From assembly GCA_964351995.1 (NCBI GenBank), contig CAYGQE010000003.1, positions 124,001 to 188,000 of the forward strand: a stretch of DNA of 64,000 nt, read 5' to 3'. Positions 42,915 through 51,645 of this stretch are shown here, piece by piece. How positions within the stretch are numbered: position 1 is the stretch's first letter; every line of letters begins with the position of its first letter. A program made the position numbers and the translations under genes. Source of the stretch: SZUA-35 sp964351995. GTDB lineage: Bacteria; Actinomycetota; Acidimicrobiia; Acidimicrobiales; SZUA-35. The notes under the pieces are model-generated. The model was not told the DNA's origin and searched no databases. It saw nothing but the letters and a program-made list of their open reading frames with translations.

Positions 42915-43907
42915 ATGCGCACCATCGACTACGCCGACGGCATCATCACGCTGATCGACCAGACCAAGCTGCCCCAAGTCGAGGAGATGCTGGAGATCGA
43001 CAGCGTCGAGGATCTGGTGGCGGCCATCAAGCGGTTGTCAGTCCGGGGTGCACCGGCGATCGGGGTAGCCGGCGCCTATGGCGTTGCCATGGCCGCACGT
43101 CTCCATGGGTCGGGTACGTCTCGGTTCGACGAGGCCGTGGCCGATATCCGCGAGGCTCGACCAACAGCAGTGAACCTCGCGTACACCGTCGATCGGCTTC
43201 GGCCGCTGGTGGGCGCAGGCGTTGCAGCCCTGGAAGCGGAAGCCCACGCAATTCGCGACGAAGAACTGGCTGCTTCGATCGCCATGGGTGACACCGGTGC
43301 AGATCTGGTGCTGGAACTCACCGGCGTTGCTGCCCCCCGGGTCATGACCATCTGCAACACGGGTGGGTTGGCCACCGTCGAACGCGGAACGGCGCTCGCC
43401 GTCATCCAGACCCTTCACGAACGCCAAGCGTTGACCGAAGCCATCCCCGTCGAGACACGGCCGTTGCTGCAGGGCGGTCGGCTCACCACCTGGGAACTGC
43501 AGCGCATGGGGGCCCCGTTCCGTCTGGCCGTTGATTCCGCCGGGCCGTTCTTGCTGACTCGGGGTGCAGCCGATGTCGTCCTCATAGGAGCCGACCGCGT
43601 CGCCGCCAACGGCGACACAGCAAACAAGATCGGGAGTCTGTCGCTTGCACTTGGTGCAGCCAGAGCCGGGGTGCCATTCATCGTCGTTGCCCCCGAGTCG
43701 ACCGTCGACATGGCGACGCCTACGGGGGACGACATCGAGGTCGAGGATCGGGGCGCTGACGAGGTGACCTCGATTCGCGGCGTGCTGGTTGCCCCGGTCG
43801 GAACACAAGCAATCAATCCTGCGTTCGACGTCACCCCGGTCGACCTGATCACCGCCCTCGTCACCGAGCGACGGGTTGTTCGCTTCGGGCAAGGCGACAC
43901 CCTGTGA
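42915..43907 (+). CDS. mtnA: S-methyl-5-thioribose-1-phosphate isomerase
   Basis: A 330-residue MtnA/eIF2B-fold aldose-ketose isomerase converting 5-methylthioribose-1-phosphate (or 5-deoxyribose-1-phosphate) to the ribulose form. Family motifs are RGAPAIGVAGAYGVAM, the catalytic Cys147 in TICNTGGLATVE, ETRPLLQGGRLTTWEL, and Asp227 in IGADRVAANGDTANKIG. AGGAGA lies 9 bases before the ATG, which follows the aldolase stop by one base. The next gene's GTG overlaps its stop (GTGA). Length is normal. Confidence 0.93.
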   Translation: MRTIDYADGIITLIDQTKLPQVEEMLEIDSVEDLVAAIKRLSVRGAPAIGVAGAYGVAMAARLHGSGTSRFDEAVADIREARPTAVNLAYTVDRLRPLVGAGVAALEAEAHAIRDEELAASIAMGDTGADLVLELTGVAAPRVMTICNTGGLATVERGTALAVIQTLHERQALTEAIPVETRPLLQGGRLTTWELQRMGAPFRLAVDSAGPFLLTRGAADVVLIGADRVAANGDTANKIGSLSLALGAARAGVPFIVVAPESTVDMATPTGDDIEVEDRGADEVTSIRGVLVAPVGTQAINPAFDVTPVDLITALVTERRVVRFGQGDTL

Positions 43908-45214
43908 TCGCTCGGCGCTTGATCGGTGACTACGGCATCGTTCCCGACGCTGACGGTCGGCCGTCGCTTGTTTCATCCATCGCGATTGACATCGACGAGA
44001 CCGGACGGATCGCCGGGGTGGGCCCCGAAGCGTCGCTGGGCGAGGCTCCGGCAGACACCGAAAGAGTTGGCGGTGTGCTGATGCCCGGATTGGTCAACAC
44101 CCACGCACACACACCCATGACCCTGGTGCGGTCGGCCGGTGATGGGCTGCCGCTGAAGGAGTGGCTCGAGCGCGGGGTCTGGCCGCGAGAGTTCAAGATC
44201 ACCGAGGACGACGCCTATTGGGGGATGGTGCTCGGCTCGGCCGAGATGCTGCTCGCTGGCGTCACGACCAGTTGTGAGATGTACCTGCACGAAGCGGCCA
44301 TCGTTCGTGCGGTGCAAGAGACGGGTGCTCGACTCGTGATCACTCCTGGCATCATCGCCGCACTCGCTCCAGGGGGAAAGCTCGACGGGCGACTCGACGA
44401 GATCGCCGCCTTTCATGGGGCTCATCACGATCCTGACCAGCGAGTCAGTGTCGGGTTCGGGCCGCACTCGCTCTACGACCTCACGGCGGAGCAAGTTCGC
44501 GAGATCAGCGATCGGGCCAAGGACCTCGGCGCGCTCCTTCACATTCATCTGGACGAAACCGTGTCCGAACGTGGCGTCGTGTTGGATCGAGATGGTCAGA
44601 CCGCCACTGCGGTACTCGCCGACATCGGAGCGTTGGAGGGTCAGGTGATCGGGGCACACGGGGTGTGGCTCGATGACGACGACATCGCGCTCCTCGGTTC
44701 GGCTGGCGCAGGTGTCGCCCACTGCCCGATGTCCAACCTCAAACTCGGTTCTGGCATCGCTCGGCTCACCGAGTTGCAGGCAGCAGGGGTGAACGTTGGC
44801 TTGGGAACCGATGGCCCAGCATCCAACGACAATCTCGATCTCTGGGAGGAGATGAAGCTGGGTCCGCTGCTGGCACGGGGTGTGAGCGGCGATGCGTCCG
44901 CCGTCGACGCTTCGACGGCGATCAGCTTGGCCACCGTCAGTGGTGCGCGAGCGATCGGCCTCGGTGATGTCGGCGAACTCCGTGTTGGTTTCCGGGCCGA
45001 TCTTGTCCGCATCGGCCTCGATGATCCGGCGCTCGTCCCGAACCTCGACCAGGATCTCTTGACCACGATTGCGTTCGCCGGAACGGGACGACACGTCCGC
45101 GACGTGTGGGTCGACGGTGAGCGCGTCGTCAAGGATGGAACCTGTGTCGGTGTGGACGTTGCCGAGGCCATCAGCCAGGTCCGCAGCCGGGGTGCGCGAC
45201 TCTCCGAGCTGTAA
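43904..45214 (+). CDS. MTA/S-adenosylhomocysteine-type deaminase
   Basis: A 436-residue amidohydrolase (TRZ/ATZ family) resembling 5'-methylthioadenosine/SAH deaminase, which converts the adenine of 5'-modified adenosines to hypoxanthine. Metal and catalytic sites: NTHAHTPM (HxH), HIHLDET (His and Glu), GAHGVWL (His) and LGTDGPASND (Asp). The start is GTG overlapping the mtnA stop. Because the same operon has a phosphorylase with a 6-oxopurine-type loop, the likely order is deamination first, phosphorolysis second. SAH, adenosine and 5'-deoxyadenosine are also plausible substrates. Confidence 0.88.
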   Translation: MIARRLIGDYGIVPDADGRPSLVSSIAIDIDETGRIAGVGPEASLGEAPADTERVGGVLMPGLVNTHAHTPMTLVRSAGDGLPLKEWLERGVWPREFKITEDDAYWGMVLGSAEMLLAGVTTSCEMYLHEAAIVRAVQETGARLVITPGIIAALAPGGKLDGRLDEIAAFHGAHHDPDQRVSVGFGPHSLYDLTAEQVREISDRAKDLGALLHIHLDETVSERGVVLDRDGQTATAVLADIGALEGQVIGAHGVWLDDDDIALLGSAGAGVAHCPMSNLKLGSGIARLTELQAAGVNVGLGTDGPASNDNLDLWEEMKLGPLLARGVSGDASAVDASTAISLATVSGARAIGLGDVGELRVGFRADLVRIGLDDPALVPNLDQDLLTTIAFAGTGRHVRDVWVDGERVVKDGTCVGVDVAEAISQVRSRGARLSEL

Positions 45215-45258
45215 CCAGCCGTTCATGGAGTCACTCGTGCGGTTTCGGCGGCCAGGCG

Positions 45259-45295
45259 TATGCTCTACGCCGTCCAAGACGCCCGCTCGCGCGGG
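45259..45295 (+). promoter_or_regulatory. Possible internal promoter and hairpin before the ABC importer genes
   Basis: TATGCT (45259-45264) fits TANNNT about 50 bases before the lipoprotein ATG. CCCGC-TCGC-GCGGG (45282-45295) forms a short hairpin between it and the GGGGAG ribosome site. The transporter genes may be transcribed separately from the four enzyme genes. Confidence 0.4.
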
Positions 45296-45313
45296 TTCAC
45301 AAGGGGAGAAACC

Positions 45314-46390
45314 ATGATCAAGAACTCACGCCTCCTGGCGTTGTTGTTCGCAATGATGCTCATCGCAGCCGCCTGCGGCTCTGATGATGCAACCGAGGCT
45401 GGTGGCGATAGCGACGGAGCCGCAGAGAGCACCGAAGAGGCAGAGGCCCCGGAGGCCGGCGGAGATGCTGATTGCGCATCCGATGACGTGATGTGCGTCG
45501 GTCTTGTGACCGACGTCGGTCAGATCGACGACAAGTCCTTCAACCAGTCCGCTTGGGAAGGCGTCCAGGCATCGGCCGCTGACCAATTCGACTTCATCGA
45601 GACCCAGTCACAGACTGACTACGCCACGAACATCGCCACCTTCGTCGATCAGGACTACGACGTCATCGTCACCGTTGGCTTCGCCCTCGGCGAGGCGACG
45701 ATCATCGCCGCCGGTGAGAATCCCGAGATCCAGTTCATCGGCGTCGACCAGTTCCAGGGCGAGGCCGTTTCGAACATCGCCGGCCTCATCTTCCCTGAAG
45801 ATCAAGCAGGTTTCCTCGCCGGTGCGCTTGCCGGCCTCATGACCGAGAGCAACACCATTGGTGCAGTGTTCGGTACTGACCTGGTGCCGCCAGTCGTCGC
45901 TTTCGGTGAGGGCTATGCCGCTGGTATCGCCTACACCAACCCCGACGCCGAGCTCATCCTGACCTACCACCCCGGTGGTCTCGACGTTGCCTTCACCGAT
46001 CCAGCGTGGGGCGCCGACACCGCTCGTCAAGCCATCAACTCTGGTGCTGACGTGATCTTCGGTGCTGGTGGTTCCACCGGCAACGGCGCCCTCGGCGAGA
46101 TTGCCAAGGACGGCGGCGAGGTGCTTTGCATCGGCGTCGACACCGACCAGTGGGAAACCGTTCCCGAAGCGCAGCCCTGCCTGATGACCTCCGCCATGAA
46201 GCTCATCGACACCGGCGTCATCGACCTCATCCAGGCCGCCATCGACGGTTCCTTCCCGTCGGGCAACTTCGCCGGTGATGTCGGCCTCGCTCCGTACCAC
46301 GACTTCGAGTCGGTCATCCCCGACGACGTCAAGGCACAGATCGAAGAGTTGACGCCTCAGGTTCTCGACGGGTCGATCCCGACCCGCTGA
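45314..46390 (+). CDS. BMP-family nucleoside-binding lipoprotein
   Basis: A 358-residue substrate-binding lipoprotein of the BMP/TmpC (PnrA-like) family, which captures purine nucleosides for an ABC importer. A signal with lipobox IAAAC anchors it outside. After a Glu/Ala/Gly-rich linker (to about residue 52) comes CVGLVTDVGQIDDKSFNQSAWEGVQAS, the signature opening, then NPEIQFIGVDQF, GFLAGALAGLM and GADVIFGAGGSTGNGAL. GGGGAGAAACC precedes the ATG. It heads the four-gene importer cluster immediately after the nucleoside-degrading enzymes. A GC hairpin follows, which would let it be made in excess of the permeases. Confidence 0.88.
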   Translation: MIKNSRLLALLFAMMLIAAACGSDDATEAGGDSDGAAESTEEAEAPEAGGDADCASDDVMCVGLVTDVGQIDDKSFNQSAWEGVQASAADQFDFIETQSQTDYATNIATFVDQDYDVIVTVGFALGEATIIAAGENPEIQFIGVDQFQGEAVSNIAGLIFPEDQAGFLAGALAGLMTESNTIGAVFGTDLVPPVVAFGEGYAAGIAYTNPDAELILTYHPGGLDVAFTDPAWGADTARQAINSGADVIFGAGGSTGNGALGEIAKDGGEVLCIGVDTDQWETVPEAQPCLMTSAMKLIDTGVIDLIQAAIDGSFPSGNFAGDVGLAPYHDFESVIPDDVKAQIEELTPQVLDGSIPTR

Positions 46391-46406
46391 TCCCAGCAGT
46401 CAACGT

Positions 46407-46455
46407 GAACCGGGCCCGGGTCTGTGCGATGCTCTCGCACGGTTCGGGCCCGTTC
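46407..46455 (+). terminator. Attenuator-like hairpin after the binding-protein gene
   Basis: GAACCGGGCCCG...GTGCGA (46407-46429) pairs imperfectly with TCGCAC...CGGGCCCGTTC (46435-46455). It lies 16 bases after the lipoprotein stop, followed by TGATT rather than a T-run, so partial termination is likelier than full stop. Confidence 0.5.
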
Positions 46456-46495
46456 TGATTCTGGCCTCACCTCTCCCGCCGACCGCACCGCACCG

Positions 46496-47572
46496 ATGAC
46501 CTCGATCGAACGCATCAAGAACTCCGCACTGTTGCCATTGGTGTCTGTCGTCTTTGGCCTGCTCGTGGGCGCACTGCTGATTCTGCTGGCGGGCAAGAAT
46601 CCGCTGTCGGCCTACGGCTCCATGCTCGAGGGAGCGTTCCTCGGCGGCGACGAGTTCGGGCGCACACTCGAAAAGGCAACGCCGCTGGTGCTCAGTGGTC
46701 TGGCAGTGGCGTTTGCGTTCAAGGCCGGTCTGTTCAACATCGGCGGCCAAGGCCAGTTGCTCATCGGTGCTGCCTTTGCCGCCTGGGTTGGCTTCAACTT
46801 CTCGATGCCGACCATCTTCCACATACCGATTGCGATGCTCATCGCTGGCCTCGCAGCATCGCTGATCGGCCTCTTGGTCGGGGCGCTCAAGGCCTTCCGG
46901 GGCACGCACGAGGTCATCACCACCATCTTGTTGAACTTCGTCGCTGCGAACTTCACCGACTGGCTCGCCAGCCGTGACGGGCCCTGGAACGACCCTGACG
47001 GCGGCGCCATCGCCCGAACGCCGTTGATCAACGAGACGGCCGAGATCCCACGCGTCGGTGGTCTGCCGGTCGGTTTCTTGTTCGCCATCGGGGCGGCCCT
47101 GATCTGTTGGTGGCTGATCGAGCGCTCGACCCTTGGCTTCGAGATCAAGACCACGGGGCTCAACCCCAAGGCCGCTCGCTATGCCGGCATCAAGACCAAC
47201 CGCATCGTCATGTTCACGATGGGCTTCAGTGCCTTTCTCGCCGGTGTTGGCGGCGCCATCGAGACCCAGGGCGTGGTTGGGCGATTCGAGCCAGGATTCA
47301 ATTCGGGCTTGGGGTTCGACGGCATCACGATCGCGCTGCTGGCTCGCACGAACCCGATCGCCGTCATTCCGGCAGCAATCTTGATCGGGGCCATGGACGC
47401 AGGCTCGAGCTTGATGCAATCACAGGCTCGCGTCGCCCCCGAGATCATCAGTGTCATCCAAGCCAGCATTCTCTTCTTCATCGCTGCTCCCTCGGTCGTC
47501 AGCTATCTCCTTCGAACCCGCCAGGTCGACGGCGATGTGGGCCCGAACCTTTCTGCTGGGTGGGGAGGCTGA
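46496..47572 (+). CDS. ABC importer permease (BPD_transp_2), subunit 1
   Basis: A 358-residue multi-pass permease of the sugar/nucleoside ABC importer family (YufP/NupP-like). It has about ten hydrophobic segments; conserved blocks are TPLVLSGLAVAFAFKAGLFNIGGQGQL and HEVITTILLNFVAANF, the coupling region to the ATPase. Its partner permease gene starts one base after its stop. The ATG is chosen at MTSIERIKNS; a weak ribosome site precedes it. Acts in the inner membrane with the BMP lipoprotein and double ATPase. Confidence 0.88.
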   Translation: MTSIERIKNSALLPLVSVVFGLLVGALLILLAGKNPLSAYGSMLEGAFLGGDEFGRTLEKATPLVLSGLAVAFAFKAGLFNIGGQGQLLIGAAFAAWVGFNFSMPTIFHIPIAMLIAGLAASLIGLLVGALKAFRGTHEVITTILLNFVAANFTDWLASRDGPWNDPDGGAIARTPLINETAEIPRVGGLPVGFLFAIGAALICWWLIERSTLGFEIKTTGLNPKAARYAGIKTNRIVMFTMGFSAFLAGVGGAIETQGVVGRFEPGFNSGLGFDGITIALLARTNPIAVIPAAILIGAMDAGSSLMQSQARVAPEIISVIQASILFFIAAPSVVSYLLRTRQVDGDVGPNLSAGWGG

Positions 47573-47573
47573 C

Positions 47574-48602
47574 ATGGCCGTTGCGACAGCAAGCGCCCCG
47601 ACCGACATCTCGGCAACATTCAGGCGCGCGTTGCCGTGGTTGCTCACTGTGCTCGTCGTGATCGCCATCGTGATCTCCTATGGCTGGAAGCCAAACGACA
47701 CCGAGGCGGTGATGGCGCGAACCGTCAGGGCTGCCGGTCCGCTGATGCTCGGAGCCCTCTGCGGCTTGATCAGTGAGCGCTCAGGCATCGTGAACATCGG
47801 TATCGAGGGTCAGATGCTGCTCGCTGCCTACTGCGGATTCATGGCGTCGTCCTACACCGCCGACTCTGGCACGCTCATCTCACTCCTCCTCGGCGTCGGG
47901 GCTGGCATGGCGGCCGCTGCGCTCGCCGGGGCGTTCATGGGCTGGTGCGCCATCGGATTGAAGATGGACCAGATCATCGCCGGCACGGTGGTCAACATCT
48001 TTGCCGCCGGCTTCACGAGTTACGCCTACGTACAGGGCCGTACACAGCCGTCGTTCCCCAGCTGGAGTGTTCCTGGCGTCTCCGAGATTCCCGTCGTCGG
48101 CAAGATGTTCGACCAGGGACCGCTCACCTACGTCGCATTCCTCGCCATCATCGCCGTGCACATCGCCCTGTTCCGAACTCGTTGGGGTTTGCGGACTCGA
48201 GCCGTTGGCGAGCACCCGAGCGCCGTCGACACGGTGGGTGTCAGCGTCCTACGGCTTCGCTACATCAACATGACCATCGCCGGTGGTCTCGCCGGACTGG
48301 CCGGCATGGCATTGATCCAGTCAGCGTCGGTCTTCAACCGAGGCATGACCAACGGGGCGGGCTTCATCGCTCTCGCTGTGATGCTCTTTGGCCGGTACCG
48401 GCCCTTCGGTGTGCTCGTTGGAGCGCTCCTGCTCGGCTTCTTCAATGGCCTGCAGTCACAACTGCAGTTCCGTTCGGCGTTCGACATTCCTCCCCAGTTC
48501 TTCGGCATGATCCCGTTCGTTCTCACCATCGTCGTCCTGGCCGTTTCTGGCCTGGCTGCCCGACCGCCGGCAGCCGCCGGTACGCCCTACGAGACCGAAT
48601 GA
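47574..48602 (+). CDS. ABC importer permease (BPD_transp_2), subunit 2
   Basis: A 342-residue permease, second half of the nucleoside importer. Blocks LMLGALCGLISERSGIVNIGIEGQMLLAAY and MDQIIAGTVVNIFAAGFTSY mirror subunit 1 and match the NupQ/YufQ group. About nine hydrophobic segments. GGGGAGG lies 7 bases before the ATG. The stop overlaps the ATPase start (ATGA), so the two proteins are coupled. Confidence 0.88.
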   Translation: MAVATASAPTDISATFRRALPWLLTVLVVIAIVISYGWKPNDTEAVMARTVRAAGPLMLGALCGLISERSGIVNIGIEGQMLLAAYCGFMASSYTADSGTLISLLLGVGAGMAAAALAGAFMGWCAIGLKMDQIIAGTVVNIFAAGFTSYAYVQGRTQPSFPSWSVPGVSEIPVVGKMFDQGPLTYVAFLAIIAVHIALFRTRWGLRTRAVGEHPSAVDTVGVSVLRLRYINMTIAGGLAGLAGMALIQSASVFNRGMTNGAGFIALAVMLFGRYRPFGVLVGALLLGFFNGLQSQLQFRSAFDIPPQFFGMIPFVLTIVVLAVSGLAARPPAAAGTPYETE

Positions 48603-50122
48603 TGGCTGAGCGTGGTGCTCCCGCACTCGAAGCCAGGGGACTGACCAAGCGCTTCCCCGGTGTCTTGGCGAATGACCGAGTCAGCCTCGAGATCGACCGG
48701 GGCGAGATCCTTGGTTTGCTTGGTGAGAACGGCGCAGGCAAGTCGACGTTGGTCAAGATGTTGTTCGGCGTCTACACCGCCGACGAGGGTGAGATCTGGA
48801 TGGACGGTTCCCCGGTCCAGATCGACGGTCCCGGTGATGCCATCGACCGTGGGATGGGCATGGTCCATCAGCATTTCCAGTTGGTTGGGCCGTTGAGCGT
48901 GGCCGAGAACATCGTGCTCGGTGCCGAGCCCACCACGAACGGCTTCGTCAAGACCGCAGACGCAGAACGAGATGTGCGGGCGCTCAGCGATCGCTTCGGC
49001 CTCAGTGTCGATCCACGGGCGATTGTCGAAGATCTCCCCGTCGGCATCCAGCAACGCGTCGAGATCTTGAAGGCCCTCTACCGCGGTGCTGAGATCTTGA
49101 TCCTCGACGAGCCGACGGCTGTGCTCACACCGCAGGAGACCGACGAGCTGCTGCACGTGATGCGTGACCTGGCCGCCTCGGGCGTCAGCATTATTTTCAT
49201 CACGCACAAACTGCGAGAGATCCTGGCCGTCACTGACCGGGTCGTGGTGCTGCGAGGCGGTGCCGTGGTCGGCTCGGCGCAGACCGAGGGTGCGTCGCAA
49301 CAGAGCCTCGCCGAGATGATGGTCGGGCGGGCCGTCGTCCTCAGCGTCGACAAGGGCACATCGACCATTGGCGACCGCGTACTGCAGGTCGAGGATCTGA
49401 CCGTTCGAGACGATCGAGGACAGGCGGCAGTCAAGGGGCTCGATCTGGCGGTCAACCGCGGCGAAATCGTTGGCGTGGCTGGTGTTGAGGGCAACGGTCA
49501 ACGTGAACTGGTCGAGGCCATCACCGGCCTTCGTCATCCGCGGTCTGGCTCTATTCACATCGATGGAGCGGTGACGACTCGATCGTCGCCCCGGGCCATC
49601 AACGACCTCGGTGTGGCCCACATCCCAGAGGATCGAGAGAAGGACGGCTTGGTCGGCGGCTACTCGATTGCCGACAACCTGGTGCTGAACCGATACCGAG
49701 AGACACCATTCGCCTCGTTCGGCCGTCGTCAATTTGCCGCAGTGGCAGACAACGCCAGAGATCTGGTCGAGCGCTTCCAAGTGGCGACTCCCGGCATCTC
49801 CACTCGAGTTGATGCACTCTCCGGCGGCAACAAGCAGAAGGTCATCGTTGCCCGTGAGCTGTCGACCGACAACAAACTGATCGTGGCTTCGCAGCCAACC
49901 CGAGGCGTCGACGTCGGTTCGATCGAGTTCATCCATCAACAACTGGTCAACGAGCGCAACGATGGGTCCGGGGTGCTCTTGGTCTCTGCAGAACTCGACG
50001 AGATCTTCAGTTTGTCCGACCGGATCTTGGTGATCTACGAAGGTGCGATCGTGGCTGACCTCGACGCTGCGACCGCCACACGGGAACAGGTCGGACTCTT
50101 GATGTCCGGTGTCGTCGCGTGA
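48599..50122 (+). CDS. ABC importer ATPase, two nucleotide-binding domains
   Basis: A 507-residue double ATPase (RbsA/YufO-like) energising nucleoside import. Domain 1 has Walker A GENGAGKST (about residue 43), the Q-loop VHQHFQLV and Walker B ILILDEPTAVLTPQE. Domain 2 has a degenerate Walker A, GVEGNGQREL, as usual for the second half of these importers, LSGGNKQK as signature and ASQPTRGVDVGS. The first domain's signature is altered (VGIQQRVEIL), also usual. Gene order here is binding protein, permease, permease, ATPase, with the ATPase last. ATG 48602 is an alternative start one codon later. Confidence 0.9.
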   Translation: MMAERGAPALEARGLTKRFPGVLANDRVSLEIDRGEILGLLGENGAGKSTLVKMLFGVYTADEGEIWMDGSPVQIDGPGDAIDRGMGMVHQHFQLVGPLSVAENIVLGAEPTTNGFVKTADAERDVRALSDRFGLSVDPRAIVEDLPVGIQQRVEILKALYRGAEILILDEPTAVLTPQETDELLHVMRDLAASGVSIIFITHKLREILAVTDRVVVLRGGAVVGSAQTEGASQQSLAEMMVGRAVVLSVDKGTSTIGDRVLQVEDLTVRDDRGQAAVKGLDLAVNRGEIVGVAGVEGNGQRELVEAITGLRHPRSGSIHIDGAVTTRSSPRAINDLGVAHIPEDREKDGLVGGYSIADNLVLNRYRETPFASFGRRQFAAVADNARDLVERFQVATPGISTRVDALSGGNKQKVIVARELSTDNKLIVASQPTRGVDVGSIEFIHQQLVNERNDGSGVLLVSAELDEIFSLSDRILVIYEGAIVADLDAATATREQVGLLMSGVVA

Positions 50123-50177
50123 GCAGCGTCGGGTGGACAGAACTGCATGATCAGCGCGGAATGAATGGAGCAACAAG

Positions 50178-51020
50178 ATGAGTGACCCGAACAGCTGGCA
50201 ACGTCGGCAACTAGCGGGGGCCGTTGGCCTCGAACTGAGAGGGCTGGATCTTCGAGCCCTGGACGACACGGCCATCGCTGCTTTTCGCCAGACACTCGTC
50301 GACCATCACGTCGTCGTGGTTCGTGACCAGACCCTCACTCCGGCGGAACAGATCAGCTTTGGGCGGCGTTTCGGTGATCTCGATACCCATCCGTTCGTCG
50401 ATGGATCAGCGGAGCACCCCGAGGTCATCGAGATCATCACTGCGGCCGATGACCGGGCCAACTTCGGCGGCGGCTGGCACACCGACGTCACATTCCTCGA
50501 AAAGCCCGACCTCGGTTCGATCCTCTATGCCGTCGACCTGCCCGAGTTCGGGGGAGACACGCTCTTCGCCAGTCAACATGCCGCCTATGACGCCTTGAGC
50601 GAGGTCATGAAGAGCATGCTCGATGGTCTCACCGCCACCCACTCGGCCGGTCGGCAGTACGGCGCCGGAGGGCAGTCGACCAAGTCGAAGGCCATGAGCA
50701 CGAAGAACGTCGACTTGGCCGAACGGCTGGTGGAGCATCCGGTGGTGCGCACGCACCCCGAGTCCGGTCGTAAGGGGCTCTACGTCAACCCTGCGTTCAC
50801 GGTCAAGATCAAGGGAATGCGTCCTGACGAGTCCGACGCTCTGCTGGCGTTCCTGTATCGCCACGCCGTGCACGAGGCGTTCACGTGCCGCGTGCAGTGG
50901 CAGCCGGGAACGCTCGTCATGTGGGACAACCGAAGCGTCCAGCACCATGCGTTGCACGACTATGCCGGGCAACGCCGCCACGTGCGCCGTATCACCGTGC
51001 AGGGTGACGTCCCTGTCTGA
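50178..51020 (+). CDS. TauD/TfdA-family Fe(II)/2-oxoglutarate dioxygenase
   Basis: A 280-residue non-heme iron dioxygenase. The metal triad is the HxD in WHTDVTF (about residue 100) and a distal His in HHALHDYAG; the 2-oxoglutarate-binding Arg is in RRHVRRITVQG. Family members oxidise taurine, 2,4-D, alpha-ketoglutarate-linked sulfonates and many other small acids; the substrate is not readable. It follows the importer ATPase by 55 bases with its own GGAG ribosome site, so it could be read from the same transcript and act on an imported compound, but that link is weak. Confidence 0.85.
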   Translation: MSDPNSWQRRQLAGAVGLELRGLDLRALDDTAIAAFRQTLVDHHVVVVRDQTLTPAEQISFGRRFGDLDTHPFVDGSAEHPEVIEIITAADDRANFGGGWHTDVTFLEKPDLGSILYAVDLPEFGGDTLFASQHAAYDALSEVMKSMLDGLTATHSAGRQYGAGGQSTKSKAMSTKNVDLAERLVEHPVVRTHPESGRKGLYVNPAFTVKIKGMRPDESDALLAFLYRHAVHEAFTCRVQWQPGTLVMWDNRSVQHHALHDYAGQRRHVRRITVQGDVPV

Positions 51021-51052
51021 CAATTCGACGGTGACATGGGAGAGTCTCGGCC

Positions 51053-51634
51053 ATGAGTGATCAACCAGTTTCCCGGTTCCCCGTCCCCACACTCGACGAG
51101 ATGCCCGATGACATTCGGACCATGGTCGAGACGATCCAGGAGAAGTCAGGCTTCATCCCGAACGTCTTCTTGGCGCTGGCTCACCGACCGGCGGAGTTCC
51201 GGGCGTTCTTCGCCGCTCACGACGCGTTGATGGACAAGAGCGAGGGGCTGTCCAAGGCCGAGCGGGAGATGATCGTGGTTGCCACCAGTGCGGTCAACGA
51301 CTGTCTCTACTGCGTCATTGCCCACGGAGCCATCCTGCGCATTCGAGCCAAGAATCCGCTGATCGCTGATCAGCTGGCCGTCAATCCCTGGAAGGCCGAC
51401 CTCTCCGATCGCGAGCGATTGATCATCGGCTTTGCGCTGCGGATGGTCAATGATGCCGGCTCGGTCAGCGACGATGATCTCGACGCGCTGCGCTCCGGCG
51501 GGTTGACCGACGATGAGATCTGGGACATCGGTGCGATCACGGCCTTCTTCGCGATGTCGAACCGGTTGGCGAACCTCACCGCCATGCGCCCCAACGACGA
51601 GTTCTTCGCCATGGCCCGAGCCCCCCGAGACTGA
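51053..51634 (+). CDS. AhpD-like peroxidase-related protein
   Basis: A 193-residue member of the carboxymuconolactone decarboxylase/AhpD superfamily, of the type annotated as uncharacterised peroxidase-related enzyme. The redox motif CLYCVIAHG (CxxC plus His, about residues 84-92) sits in the expected helix, and the opening RFPVPTLDEMPDDIR followed by SGFIPNVFLALAHRP is characteristic. It would reduce peroxides through a thiol pair or serve as a thiol reductant. GGGAG precedes the ATG; 32 bases separate it from the dioxygenase stop, so they are probably co-transcribed. Confidence 0.85.
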   Translation: MSDQPVSRFPVPTLDEMPDDIRTMVETIQEKSGFIPNVFLALAHRPAEFRAFFAAHDALMDKSEGLSKAEREMIVVATSAVNDCLYCVIAHGAILRIRAKNPLIADQLAVNPWKADLSDRERLIIGFALRMVNDAGSVSDDDLDALRSGGLTDDEIWDIGAITAFFAMSNRLANLTAMRPNDEFFAMARAPRD

Positions 51635-51645
51635 CAATCCCTCGT

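Noticed and set aside
43973..45277. 434-codon minus-strand frame opposite the deaminase
   Set aside because: Antisense of a gene with complete HxH, HxD and TDG motifs; no protein signature in the shadow.
45215..45313. Purine riboswitch before the nucleoside importer
   Set aside because: Only about 100 bases with one 5-bp hairpin; none of the conserved junction sequences of purine riboswitches can be seen.
48587..50275. 562-codon minus-strand frame opposite the ABC ATPase
   Set aside because: The plus strand encodes intact Walker and signature motifs; the antisense translation shows no domain.
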